From Pseudovibrio sp. Alg231-02 (GTDB lineage Bacteria > Pseudomonadota > Alphaproteobacteria > Rhizobiales > Stappiaceae): 64,000 bases of DNA. The translations under genes and the position numbers were made by a program. A model generated the notes under the pieces. It saw only the letters and a list, made by a program, of their open reading frames with translations, made no database searches and was not told the DNA's origin. Shown here piece by piece: positions 18,353-26,262 of this stretch; position 1 is the first letter of the stretch, and the number at the start of each line of letters is the position of its first letter. Location: assembly GCF_900143565.1 (NCBI RefSeq), contig NZ_FREX01000004.1:1-64000 (forward strand). The letters run 5' to 3'.

Positions 18353-18837
18353 ACTGGAACCTTAAACTCAATGAAAAACTCGCGTTCTTTCGGGAACAGC
18401 CGGACTGGGATTCCGGTCAGCTCTTCAATGCGTTTCCCGCAACTCTCAATTTCTTCAGGGGTTTCCGTGGCAAGCACAAACCACATGTTCAGCTCGTGAT
18501 CACGGGCATAATTGTGTGCCACCTCCTCCAACGAGTTCACCTGTTCGGTCACCTCGTTATAGCGCTCTTCCGGCACAGCCATGGCACACAGGCAGAACGC
18601 CCCGCCCATTTGAGCAATGTCGAACATAGGCCCGAAACGAGTGAGGATACGCGTCTTAAGCAGCCATTGCAGGCGCTCAAGTAGCAAGTCTTCCGCAATG
18701 CCCAGTTCCTCTGCAACTGCTGCATACGGCTTGGAGACAACTGGCAAACCATCTTGCAAGCGGTTGATCAGCTTGCGGTCCAGATCATCCAGATGCACCT
18801 TGGCAGGTTCATTCAGGTGGGCGATATCTGTGCTCAT
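18349..18837 (-). CDS. nirG: NirG, siroheme decarboxylase subunit
   Basis: A 162-residue AsnC-like protein of the NirDLGH group: winged helix near VSKPYAAVAEELGIAEDLLLERL and the conserved HNYARDHELNMWFVLATE segment of the ligand-binding domain. The start at 18837 forms an ATGA overlap with the nirDL stop, and a longer frame upstream is rejected. The stop overlaps the nirH start in the same way. Functions in siroheme side-chain decarboxylation for heme d1. Confidence 0.92.
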   Translation of the reverse strand: MSTDIAHLNEPAKVHLDDLDRKLINRLQDGLPVVSKPYAAVAEELGIAEDLLLERLQWLLKTRILTRFGPMFDIAQMGGAFCLCAMAVPEERYNEVTEQVNSLEEVAHNYARDHELNMWFVLATETPEEIESCGKRIEELTGIPVRLFPKEREFFIEFKVPV

Positions 18838-19832
18838 GCACTTACTCCAACACTGCGAGACAGACGGGCACCACGCTGCTTGAAGCACTTGGTGGAGAAC
18901 AGCACGTCGCTGCTCATCACGTGCTGCGTGGCCGTGGTGGAAAGCCGGTTGATGACCTCCAGCGCCTCTTCACGGCTGTTCGCGTGGGTCATGGTGTACA
19001 GGTTGTACGGCCAAAGCGGCATCTCTCTGTTGCGCTGGTAGCAAAGGCTCACCATCGGGTCAGCAGAAAATATCGCTCCCACGTCATCAATATGCTCATC
19101 ACGAACATTCCAGACCATCATCGCATTCGCCTTGTAACCGATGGACCGATGCCGCACGACCACACCAAACCGGCGAATGATGCCAGCATCCTGCAGCACC
19201 TTCAGCCGTTCAAGCACGGTGGTTTCCGAGCGCCCCAACTTCAGCGCAATGCGCAGGAACGGGCGGTCCGAGAGAGGAATGCCATCAGACAGTTTTTCCA
19301 GCAGGTTAATGTCACCGGGCTCCAGAACCGACATATCAACCGGCGGGAGTACAGGGGTCTTCTTTTCCAGCCGCTGCTCTGTCAAAGAAAACCCCAGATC
19401 CAGGTGGAAAGCCTTTTCCATCCGAAAAGCATGAACCACCAGATTGGTGTTCTGCTCAATACGGGCGAGCGTGGCCTCTAACGTCGCCCGATCCCGTTCA
19501 ACAACCACGAACCAGATGTTGAGATCATTCTCACGCAGGTAGTTGTGGTTGACCCCCGGCTCATCGTTGATGAGCTGCGCTGCCGTTTCCACAAAGTGTG
19601 GAGGCGCTGACACCGCGGCCAGACAACTTGCGCTCACTGTATTTGGAGCCAGTACCGCGCCAATGCGCGAAATGACGCCATTTGCGACCAGCCGTTCGTA
19701 ACTGCTGATCGCGTCTAAAGCGTCCACCCCGGTTTCCCGGGCTATGAGATTGAATGGCTTAGGGACAAGCGGAAAATTATGCTGCCACTTGTCCACCAAT
19801 ACGAGATCAATATCACTCAGCTGTGCGCTCAT
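18834..19832 (-). CDS. nirDL: NirDL fusion, siroheme decarboxylase
   Basis: A 332-residue fusion of two AsnC-like units. The NirD-like half ends around HAFRMEKAFHLDLGF and contains NHNYLRENDLNIWFVVVE. The NirL-like half begins about SVLEPGDINLLEKLSDGIPLS and contains LCYQRNREMPLWPYNLYTM. The same fusion is known in Paracoccus-type nir clusters. The ATG at 19832 is chosen because GGGGAG lies 8 nt upstream; the 26 additional N-terminal codons of the longer frame have no homology. Catalyses decarboxylation of siroheme with NirG and NirH. Confidence 0.93.
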   Translation of the reverse strand: MSAQLSDIDLVLVDKWQHNFPLVPKPFNLIARETGVDALDAISSYERLVANGVISRIGAVLAPNTVSASCLAAVSAPPHFVETAAQLINDEPGVNHNYLRENDLNIWFVVVERDRATLEATLARIEQNTNLVVHAFRMEKAFHLDLGFSLTEQRLEKKTPVLPPVDMSVLEPGDINLLEKLSDGIPLSDRPFLRIALKLGRSETTVLERLKVLQDAGIIRRFGVVVRHRSIGYKANAMMVWNVRDEHIDDVGAIFSADPMVSLCYQRNREMPLWPYNLYTMTHANSREEALEVINRLSTTATQHVMSSDVLFSTKCFKQRGARLSRSVGVSA

Positions 19833-19887
19833 ATCGCAAACTCCCCAATCGCTCGGGCGGCCAGTGCCGCCCTGGGAAAGCCGGGAC

Positions 19888-21069
19888 CTAAAGCCCCAGC
19901 TGGTGTGCACGTGAAGTAAAGAAGATGCCGCTTGGTTTTTCTGCTGGCAGAACCTCTTTCAGGGAGAAATCCGTTGTGTCGTAGACATGAATTTCATTCT
20001 TGTCACGAACGGACATCCAGACTTCGTTGCCGCGCGGAGTGAACTCCATATGCAACACGCCCGGTCCCGGCTTCATCGTTTTGATGATCTTGCGTTCCAG
20101 AATATCGATCACCTGAATGGTATCGTTGTGTGGAGGCGCAAAGTTCACCCAGATCTGACGACCATCAGGACGCGCCATGGCAAACACCGGCTGACCATGT
20201 ACCTTCACGCGATCGACTTCAGTGAAGTCACGCTCATCCATGAACAGCACTTCGTGGCGACCTATGGCTGGCAATGCGTACATGCCGTTGGCTTTCGCCC
20301 AGCCTTCCAGATGGGGCATCTTGTAGACCGGAAGAGGCTCTTCCCCCTTGCCGTAGCCATCCATAATGCGCTCAACTGTCAGAGGCTCTTTCCAAAGGTC
20401 CACATGGGCCAGACCATCTTCACCAAACAGGCCAACGATGTAGTGGCGGCCATCGCCCGTAACCAGCGCATCGTATGGGAAGACGCCGATGTCTTCCAGT
20501 TTGGTGATCTCAGGCTTCAGGCTCTTGGAATAGTCCAAAATCCATATTTGCTCACCATCCCAAAGGGAGAAAGCAAAGCGGCGACCGGGCAGATCCACAA
20601 GTCCAATCGTTTTGGACTGGTTGCCAACTTCGTCATAAATCGCAGGTACTTCGGAGACCAGCTCCAGAGTTTCCGCGTCAAATACATTCACGCCGCCCGG
20701 TTTGTAGTTGGCGACTGCAATCAGCTTGCCATCATCAGAAATAGCACCGCCGATGGAGTTACCAGCCTGCATAACGCGGCCAACAAGCTTGCCAGTGAGC
20801 ATATCCACTTTGGACAAACCACCATCGCGGCCAAACACATAGGCGTAGCGCTCGTCTCGCGAGTAAACGACAGAGGCGTGCGAGAGGTTGCCCAGACCCT
20901 CTACCTGAGCCAACACAGTACGGTCTGTGCTTTCGACAATCAGGGCTGTTCCTGTGGCTCGTTCGATAATCAGACCCAGATCGCCCGTGGCGCGCAGGTC
21001 TTCAGAACTGGCTGCAGAAGCAAATAAAAGACCCGCACCTAAGGCTGCGGCAGCAAAAAACGTCTTCAC
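19888..21069 (-). CDS. nirF: NirF, d1-type beta-propeller protein of heme d1 maturation
   Basis: A 393-residue protein: Sec signal peptide (KTFFAAAALGAGLLFASAASS) then a d1-binding propeller similar to NirS/NirN but without a cytochrome c domain. Recognisable stretches are DRTVLAQVEGLGNLSHASV, YVFGRDGGLSKVDM and LHMEFTPRGNEVWMSVRD. It acts in the periplasm in a late d1 step. There is no lipobox cysteine at the signal end. GTG start; GTGA overlap with the nirC stop and AGGAG upstream. Confidence 0.94.
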   Translation of the reverse strand: MKTFFAAAALGAGLLFASAASSEDLRATGDLGLIIERATGTALIVESTDRTVLAQVEGLGNLSHASVVYSRDERYAYVFGRDGGLSKVDMLTGKLVGRVMQAGNSIGGAISDDGKLIAVANYKPGGVNVFDAETLELVSEVPAIYDEVGNQSKTIGLVDLPGRRFAFSLWDGEQIWILDYSKSLKPEITKLEDIGVFPYDALVTGDGRHYIVGLFGEDGLAHVDLWKEPLTVERIMDGYGKGEEPLPVYKMPHLEGWAKANGMYALPAIGRHEVLFMDERDFTEVDRVKVHGQPVFAMARPDGRQIWVNFAPPHNDTIQVIDILERKIIKTMKPGPGVLHMEFTPRGNEVWMSVRDKNEIHVYDTTDFSLKEVLPAEKPSGIFFTSRAHQLGL

Positions 21070-21437
21070 TTGAATGCTCCTGTTTTAAGACCTTCCGCAA
21101 TGAAGGCCGCTTCAGTTTCGGTGAGGAAGCCGCGCCATGGTGGCATTGCCGTTCCTGGCAACCCGCCAAGGATCACTTCCTGAATGACATCAGAGTCCAT
21201 ATGCTCCAGATTTTCTGGAAGGATTGGCCCTCCAAGACCGCCCTCAAGCGTCAGACCGTGGCAGGACCCGCAGTCCTGCTGCACGAAGTCTGTCAGTTTT
21301 TCGCGATCAATGATCTTGAGGGCCTCTTCGTCGGCAAGAGCCCCAAGGGGCGCCCCAGTCAGCAACGGAAGCGCCAGCACCCCAGCCTTCAGAAAAGAAC
21401 GCAGCGGGTTTTGCGCACTCCGCTCTGTCTTAGCCAT
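21066..21437 (-). CDS. nirC: NirC-like small cytochrome c
   Basis: A 123-residue exported monoheme cytochrome c: signal peptide to about GALADE and heme motif CGSCHG, followed by GLTLEGGLGGPILPENL and a distal Met candidate in GTAMPPWRGFL. In nir clusters NirC delivers electrons to NirS/NirN or assists d1 maturation. The ATG at 21437 overlaps the nirE stop by 8 nt; a frame 14 codons longer is not supported. Confidence 0.92.
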   Translation of the reverse strand: MAKTERSAQNPLRSFLKAGVLALPLLTGAPLGALADEEALKIIDREKLTDFVQQDCGSCHGLTLEGGLGGPILPENLEHMDSDVIQEVILGGLPGTAMPPWRGFLTETEAAFIAEGLKTGAFK

Positions 21438-22233
21438 TGATAACCTCCAGATGAGGTCTATCGCCCCATTTTGCCTCACTGCCGGAGAAGGACGGCAGCT
21501 CCAGAGAGTCTTTCAGACCCACAACATCACCAATCATGAACAGTGTCGGCGCTGGTAGCTTAGCTGCCTTGGCCTGCTCACCAATTGTGGTAAGCGTGCC
21601 GAACACTTTCTGCTCTTCCGATGTGGTGCCCTTCGATATCGCAACAGCAGGCATATCAGCAGGCATGCCGTGCTCTACCAGCTTGGTAGAAATCTCGGCG
21701 ATGGCGGCAAGGCCCATGTAGATCACAAGGGTGGTGTTAGGGTCCGCAAGGCTGGCCCAATCCAGATCGAGGGGTACATCTTTCTGGCAATGCCCGGTTA
21801 CGTATCTTAGCCCCGTTGCAAGGCCGCGATGCGTGAGTGGCAGGTTTAGGCTTGAGGCACAGCCTTGCGCAGCTGTGATGCCTGGCACGACTTCATAGTC
21901 GACGCCGGCAATGACCAGTTCAGCAGCTTCTTCACTGCCGCGGCCAAAAATAAACGGATCCCCACCTTTAAGGCGCACAACGCGCTTACCTTCTTTGGCG
22001 AGATCAACGAGTAACTGGTTGATTTCTTCCTGAGGAATAGGATGGCTCTTCGGCTTCTTCCCGACAGGATAAAGAGCTGTCTTAGGCGGAACCAGATCCA
22101 TAATTTCCTGAGAGACCAGACGATCGTAAACAACGACTTCAGCGTCCTGAATGCGCTTCAGAGCTTTCACTGTCAGGAGATCCGGATCACCCGGTCCTGC
22201 GCCAATCAGACTGACCTTACCAATGCCTCTCAT
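21430..22233 (-). CDS. nirE: NirE, uroporphyrinogen-III C-methyltransferase
   Basis: A 267-residue SAM-dependent methyltransferase of the SUMT/CobA family: LIGAGPGDPDLLTVKAL (residues 8-24), VVYDRLVS, RLKGGDPFIFGRGSEE, VVPGITAAQGCASSLNLPLTHRG and TTLVIYMGL. Converts uroporphyrinogen III to precorrin-2, the first committed step to heme d1. GAGGAA precedes the ATG. First intact gene of the d1 operon. Confidence 0.95.
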   Translation of the reverse strand: MRGIGKVSLIGAGPGDPDLLTVKALKRIQDAEVVVYDRLVSQEIMDLVPPKTALYPVGKKPKSHPIPQEEINQLLVDLAKEGKRVVRLKGGDPFIFGRGSEEAAELVIAGVDYEVVPGITAAQGCASSLNLPLTHRGLATGLRYVTGHCQKDVPLDLDWASLADPNTTLVIYMGLAAIAEISTKLVEHGMPADMPAVAISKGTTSEEQKVFGTLTTIGEQAKAAKLPAPTLFMIGDVVGLKDSLELPSFSGSEAKWGDRPHLEVING

Positions 22234-22243
22234 AACTCATTCC

Positions 22244-22510
22244 TCAAATCGAAACTGGCGAAAATAGAGGGGCAATCCGCGCCCCTCTGGTGATCTGGAG
22301 TGTTGCCGAACCGATGTCTTTTAAGGTGTTAGAGACATAGAACTTGCCCCAAGGAGCAATCAGGGGTTCGTCTTTGATGGCACTTTCACAATTGAGAGTG
22401 TTGTCATCAAATGCTGCTGGCTTCTTACGAGCGCTTACAGCCACGGCGCTGACTGCGCATTCCTGCGCGATACTGGCCAAAAAACGGAGAATTGATTTAA
22501 ACGACACCAT
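22244..22510 (-). pseudogene. Decayed C-terminal remnant of nirS (cd1 nitrite reductase)
   Basis: An 88-codon open frame just upstream of nirE, the usual place of nirS in nirSECF clusters. Its middle section (22310-22408) aligns without gaps to the NirS C-terminus as recalled from Paracoccus and Pseudomonas: DDNTL versus DDKTL, IKDE identical to the Paracoccus form, then PWGKFYVSNT versus PTGKFNVYNT, about half of 33 residues identical. Upstream similarity fades, and the frame runs past the normal stop into unrelated sequence. No heme c motif or propeller remains. It reads as a deletion relic. It might be translated (GGAG precedes ATG/GTG codons at 22505-22510), but function is unlikely. The comparison is from memory, not a computed alignment. 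Confidence 0.72.
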
Positions 22511-22574
22511 AAACTCCAATAGAAACGAACCTTACCCGGCATCGTTATGTAAGCTTGCCCTCGAGCTTCTTACA

Positions 22575-22588
22575 TTGACCATCGTCAA
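22575..22588. promoter_or_regulatory. DNR/NnrR-type palindrome upstream of the nir operon
   Basis: TTGAC-CATC-GTCAA, a perfect 5-4-5 dyad of the FNR/DNR class. It lies 65 bp before the nirS-relic frame and would drive the minus-strand d1 operon, and could also act on the divergent multicopper oxidase. Confidence 0.7.
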
Positions 22589-22697
22589 GTTATTGTGAGC
22601 GCCTCATGAAAGGCTATTATTCGAATATATTTCAATGGGTTGATGTGTGTAGAAATTTCACAGAAATGCAACCGCATGTGGTGATATCCCAGCTAAA

Positions 22698-22711
22698 TTG
22701 ACATAGGTCAC
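22698..22711. promoter_or_regulatory. Second DNR-like box in the divergent region
   Basis: TTGAC-ATAG-GTCAC, one position off the dyad at 22575-22588. Its place, about 300 bp before the multicopper oxidase start, suggests shared nitrogen-oxide control of the plus-strand genes (inference). Confidence 0.45.
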
Positions 22712-23000
22712 GCGAAGGCAAAAAATACGTAGACTTCCCACAATAAATAATCGTTCTAAATTGGAGAAAGAGATTCCGTTTCAGGCATTTACTTCCCGGC
22801 AACGGCAAGTTGGCGCCCGACCAGAACTGCACGGAGTGCGCGTTTAGGGAATAAACGTAAGGTCAGATTGGAACCGACCTTTTTACCTAACGGAACCTTA
22901 ACCCCGTTGCCAAGCAACGTTTCCACCACTCCCCCATCCTCAGTAGGTTGAAATCAAAACCAACAAGCACTTGAGTGCTGCCGACGTGAGGAACCGCTAC

Positions 23001-24581
23001 ATGAGTGAGGCGAAGCCCTTTTCCTTCCTGAGCCCTATCAAAAATCCGCCAGCTTACGTAATGGATCCTGAAAAGAAGCATCTGGAAATTACTCTGGATG
23101 TTGAATACGACACCAACAATGTTTTCAGCTTTGAAAAGCCTCACAACGTCCCAACCTACACCCGGGTCTTCACAAGCGATCTTACCAAAGAGGCTGGAAA
23201 CACTCTGACCGGCCCAACCATTGAGGTCAGGCCGGGTTCAAAGCTGCAGATCCACACACACAACAAATTACCGGAACAGGACCAGACCGAGCCGGATGAC
23301 ATCAACTTCCCTTACGGGTTCAACAACTACAACATCCACACACACGGCCTGCACGTGACGCCGGAGTCGCCCGGAGATAACGTCTGCATGACCATTCGCC
23401 CCGGCGAAGCCTATGACTACGAGTACGATATTCCGGCGGATCACCCTCCGGGGGTCTACTGGTATCACCCGCACAAGCACGGGTCCGTGGCCTTGCAGGT
23501 TGGCAGCGGCATGGCCGGTATGATTATCGTGCGTGGCGCGTTTGATGATCAGCTCAAAGAGATGGGTGTGAAGGAATACTGCATGGTGTTCCAGAACATT
23601 GCCGTCAACGCTGAGGGCAAGGTGGAAGACCAGAAGCAGGTCGCCAAGTTCCCCAACAGTGAATACAACATCACCGTCAACAGCCAGTATTGCCCGATCA
23701 TCAAAGTAAAACCGGGAGAGCTGATCAATCTGCGCCTGTTGAACGCGACCACACGCTCCTCGATCAACTTCGAGTGCCCGTTCTTCGGGCAGATGTTTAT
23801 CTACGGGTATGATGGCAACCCCACTGACAACTACCGCAGACAAGGGGGCATCAGCCTGGCCCCGGCGAACCGCGCCTCTATCCTGCTGAAAATCAGCGAG
23901 GCAGCCACGCCCGGTGCGTTCTATTACGTGCAAAATGACTCGGTCGAATACCAGTTTATTCCGCATTATAAGTACCACAACAACCCGCCACTCTTTGCCA
24001 TTGAGGTGGAGCGCGGCGAGGAGATCGGGGCAGCGATCTACATGCCGAGCGAAACAGCTGAGCGCACCACTCCACCGCCTTTCCCGGAAAGCCTGCGTGG
24101 TGGACTGCTGGAACCAATTGGCCCCGAAGAAGTAACGAACAAACGCACGCTGACCTTCCAGGCGAATACGCTGGACAATCCCGACAAGTACTACCGCGGG
24201 GTGAACGTTACCATCGACCACGGCCAGTTTGGCGGCTGTGAGGTGGTCAATCATTGGGTTGAACTGGACGCCGTGGAAGAATGGACGCTGGAAAACGAAA
24301 GCGAGTTTCCGCATCCCATCCATATCCATGTGAACCCCATGTATGTCTTTGAGATTCAGGGCGAAGACCCCTTGGATTACACGCTGGAGCTTCCGTTCTG
24401 GGCGGACACCATTCAGGTTCCACCTCATGGGCATGTCAAATTCCGCATGCGGTTCAAGGACTTCGTCGGCAAGTATCCTTTGCACTGCCACCTGCTCTAC
24501 CATGAAGATGGCGGCATGATGCAGCACGTAAAAGTCGTCAGAGATCTGAAAGAAAAAGACGACTGGAACAACAACCAATAG
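23001..24581 (+). CDS. Multicopper oxidase without signal peptide
   Basis: A 526-residue three-domain laccase-like protein. Copper ligands are visible: NIHTHGLH (113-115), YWYHPHKHGS (156-160), HPIHIHV and HCHLLYHEDGGMM (type 1/type 3 ligands with axial Met). It would couple one-electron oxidation of an unknown substrate to O2 reduction. The ATG at 23001 has GAGGAA seven bases before it. The mature-looking N-terminus (MSEAKPFSFLSPIKNPPAYV) lacks a Sec or Tat signal, which is unusual for this family. It is divergent from the heme d1 operon with DNR-like boxes between, and 25 bp ahead of a membrane protein gene. Confidence 0.9.
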   Translation: MSEAKPFSFLSPIKNPPAYVMDPEKKHLEITLDVEYDTNNVFSFEKPHNVPTYTRVFTSDLTKEAGNTLTGPTIEVRPGSKLQIHTHNKLPEQDQTEPDDINFPYGFNNYNIHTHGLHVTPESPGDNVCMTIRPGEAYDYEYDIPADHPPGVYWYHPHKHGSVALQVGSGMAGMIIVRGAFDDQLKEMGVKEYCMVFQNIAVNAEGKVEDQKQVAKFPNSEYNITVNSQYCPIIKVKPGELINLRLLNATTRSSINFECPFFGQMFIYGYDGNPTDNYRRQGGISLAPANRASILLKISEAATPGAFYYVQNDSVEYQFIPHYKYHNNPPLFAIEVERGEEIGAAIYMPSETAERTTPPPFPESLRGGLLEPIGPEEVTNKRTLTFQANTLDNPDKYYRGVNVTIDHGQFGGCEVVNHWVELDAVEEWTLENESEFPHPIHIHVNPMYVFEIQGEDPLDYTLELPFWADTIQVPPHGHVKFRMRFKDFVGKYPLHCHLLYHEDGGMMQHVKVVRDLKEKDDWNNNQ

Positions 24582-24606
24582 CGGCCCGAGACAACATCAG
24601 GTTCAC

Positions 24607-25272
24607 ATGACTGAGGTACACGGCATCAGCCCTGACAACGAGCGGAAGCCAAAACGAATGCGCAGCTTTTCTCTGAGCCATTTTCTGCTTACCAACCCCA
24701 TTGGTTATGGAGTGATGCTCGTACTTCAGCTGGCTGTGGTAGCGATGATCACGCGTCCAGATACCCTTCATGTATTTGAAGTTGCTTTCGTTCTCGCCAT
24801 ATTCTTTGCAGGCATGGTCAGCCTGCAAAACGCAGGTATGCCCAGCTACCTCTTCACGTATTTCTGGAGTGGGTTTGTTTATGGCGGGTTCGGTATGATT
24901 TTGGGCCACCAGATCGATTTGTCCATTGATCAGAACCTGGCAATGCAACAGATGAACAGCCTGACACTGGCTGCTGTTTATCTGAACTGGATGACCCTCA
25001 TCATGGTGGGCGCTTGTATTGTAACCTGCTTTTTCGCGGATCACTGCAAAGGGCATCCGGCTTCCAAAAGCGCAAAAACCTTCATACACGTCTTCGCAAT
25101 TTCCATGATGATGTTTGGCGTTTACGTAGGCCATGCACTCAACCTGATACTGCACCGGAACACGTTTGACCGGTTCTATCTACAAGTCCTTGCCATGAGC
25201 ATCTTCTTCACCATCGGCTATTACTGCGCTCTCAAGTGTCATGACTTGCTTCACGACAGAAAGAAGGCCTGA
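24607..25272 (+). CDS. Six-helix membrane protein cotranscribed with the multicopper oxidase
   Basis: A 221-residue integral membrane protein of no recognised family. Hydrophobic segments include GYGVMLVLQLAVVAMI, VAFVLAIFFAGMVSL, YLFTYFWSGFVYGGFGMIL, LIMVGACIVTCFFA, IHVFAISMMMFGVYVGHAL and VLAMSIFFTIGYYCAL. Several histidines sit near membrane edges (GHQIDL, DHCKGH, GHALNL), so metal or heme contact is conceivable but unproven. It starts 25 bp after the oxidase stop and is probably in the same transcript. Confidence 0.8.
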   Translation: MTEVHGISPDNERKPKRMRSFSLSHFLLTNPIGYGVMLVLQLAVVAMITRPDTLHVFEVAFVLAIFFAGMVSLQNAGMPSYLFTYFWSGFVYGGFGMILGHQIDLSIDQNLAMQQMNSLTLAAVYLNWMTLIMVGACIVTCFFADHCKGHPASKSAKTFIHVFAISMMMFGVYVGHALNLILHRNTFDRFYLQVLAMSIFFTIGYYCALKCHDLLHDRKKA

Positions 25273-25292
25273 GTGGCCCTCTTTCCTTTTGC

Positions 25293-26249
25293 TTACCCAA
25301 CTTTTTGCGGCGCGGAATACCGCTTCTCCAGCTGTGCCTGTATCATCTCAAAGACAAAACTCACCGCCCAATAGATGAGCGCAGCGCTGATCAACATTTC
25401 AAAGTGTTTGAACTCGGAGCGCCCAAGCGTCCGTGCCAGATACATGAGTTCCATAATGCCCATGGCAGACACCAGCGAGCTGTCCTTGAGCATAGAGATG
25501 AAATTGTTGCCCGTTGGCGGAATGATGATGCGGATTGCCTGAGGCAAAACCACCTTCCACATGACCTGCCAGGGCTGCAAGCCCAGAGCGGCGGCGGCTT
25601 CTGACTGTTGCCGTGGAACCGCCTGTATGCCACCTCGGAAAATCTCCGTCATATAGGCGCCGTAACTGAGCGACAAAGCCAGAATACCTGACGGGATTGC
25701 ATCCAGCGTAATGCCAAGTTGCGGCAAGCCCAGATAAATCAGATAAACCTGCAACAACAACGGCGTACCGCGAAAAAACGAAACGTAGAACGTTGAAGCC
25801 GCATAGGCTGGACCTGAGTTGGACAGACGGGCAAGTGCCCCAACAAATGCCAGTAAGCTGGCGCAAATGATGGACGCAAACGAGACAAAGAGCGTGTAGA
25901 ACAGCCCCTTGTAAAGCAGGATCGGCAACCGCTCGATAATGAACGGAAACGACAGGTCAAACGAGTAGAAAAACCCCAAAAACAGCGCCAGAAGCTGCGC
26001 CCAATAGATCGGCACTTGCACCTTCATTGGCAGTTTGGAGACGAACACTACGTCTGCTGTGATCACGGCAGAAATCGCGAATGCGGCCAGCACGGAAGCG
26101 GTATCAGGAGCCACATCAAGGTTCAGAAGGGTCGTCAGGTATTGCCCAACGCTGCTCAGATCAAACGCCATGAGCAACGCCGCCAGTACCGCGAAGAAAA
26201 CCAGGCGCCGAGAGGGCGCATGGCTAAACAGGTTCACGAGCAGTGTCAT
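25293..26249 (-). CDS. Polar amino acid ABC transporter permease
   Basis: A 318-residue HisM/GlnP-type permease. After about three N-terminal hydrophobic segments, the core begins GLFYTLFVSFASIICASLL. The EAA loop is SEAAAALGLQPWQVMWKVVLPQAIRI (split here for length: SEAAAALGLQPWQ, then MWKVVLPQA). It couples a cytoplasmic ATPase to a solute-binding protein. The substrate-binding gene lies just upstream on the same strand; no ATPase gene is adjacent. Confidence 0.92.
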   Translation of the reverse strand: MTLLVNLFSHAPSRRLVFFAVLAALLMAFDLSSVGQYLTTLLNLDVAPDTASVLAAFAISAVITADVVFVSKLPMKVQVPIYWAQLLALFLGFFYSFDLSFPFIIERLPILLYKGLFYTLFVSFASIICASLLAFVGALARLSNSGPAYAASTFYVSFFRGTPLLLQVYLIYLGLPQLGITLDAIPSGILALSLSYGAYMTEIFRGGIQAVPRQQSEAAAALGLQPWQVMWKVVLPQAIRIIIPPTGNNFISMLKDSSLVSAMGIMELMYLARTLGRSEFKHFEMLISAALIYWAVSFVFEMIQAQLEKRYSAPQKVG

Positions 26250-26262
26250 AGGACCAACCGCA

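Noticed and set aside
23268-24578. 436-codon minus-strand frame opposite the multicopper oxidase
   Set aside because: The plus strand has all copper-ligand motifs; this is a shadow of that gene.
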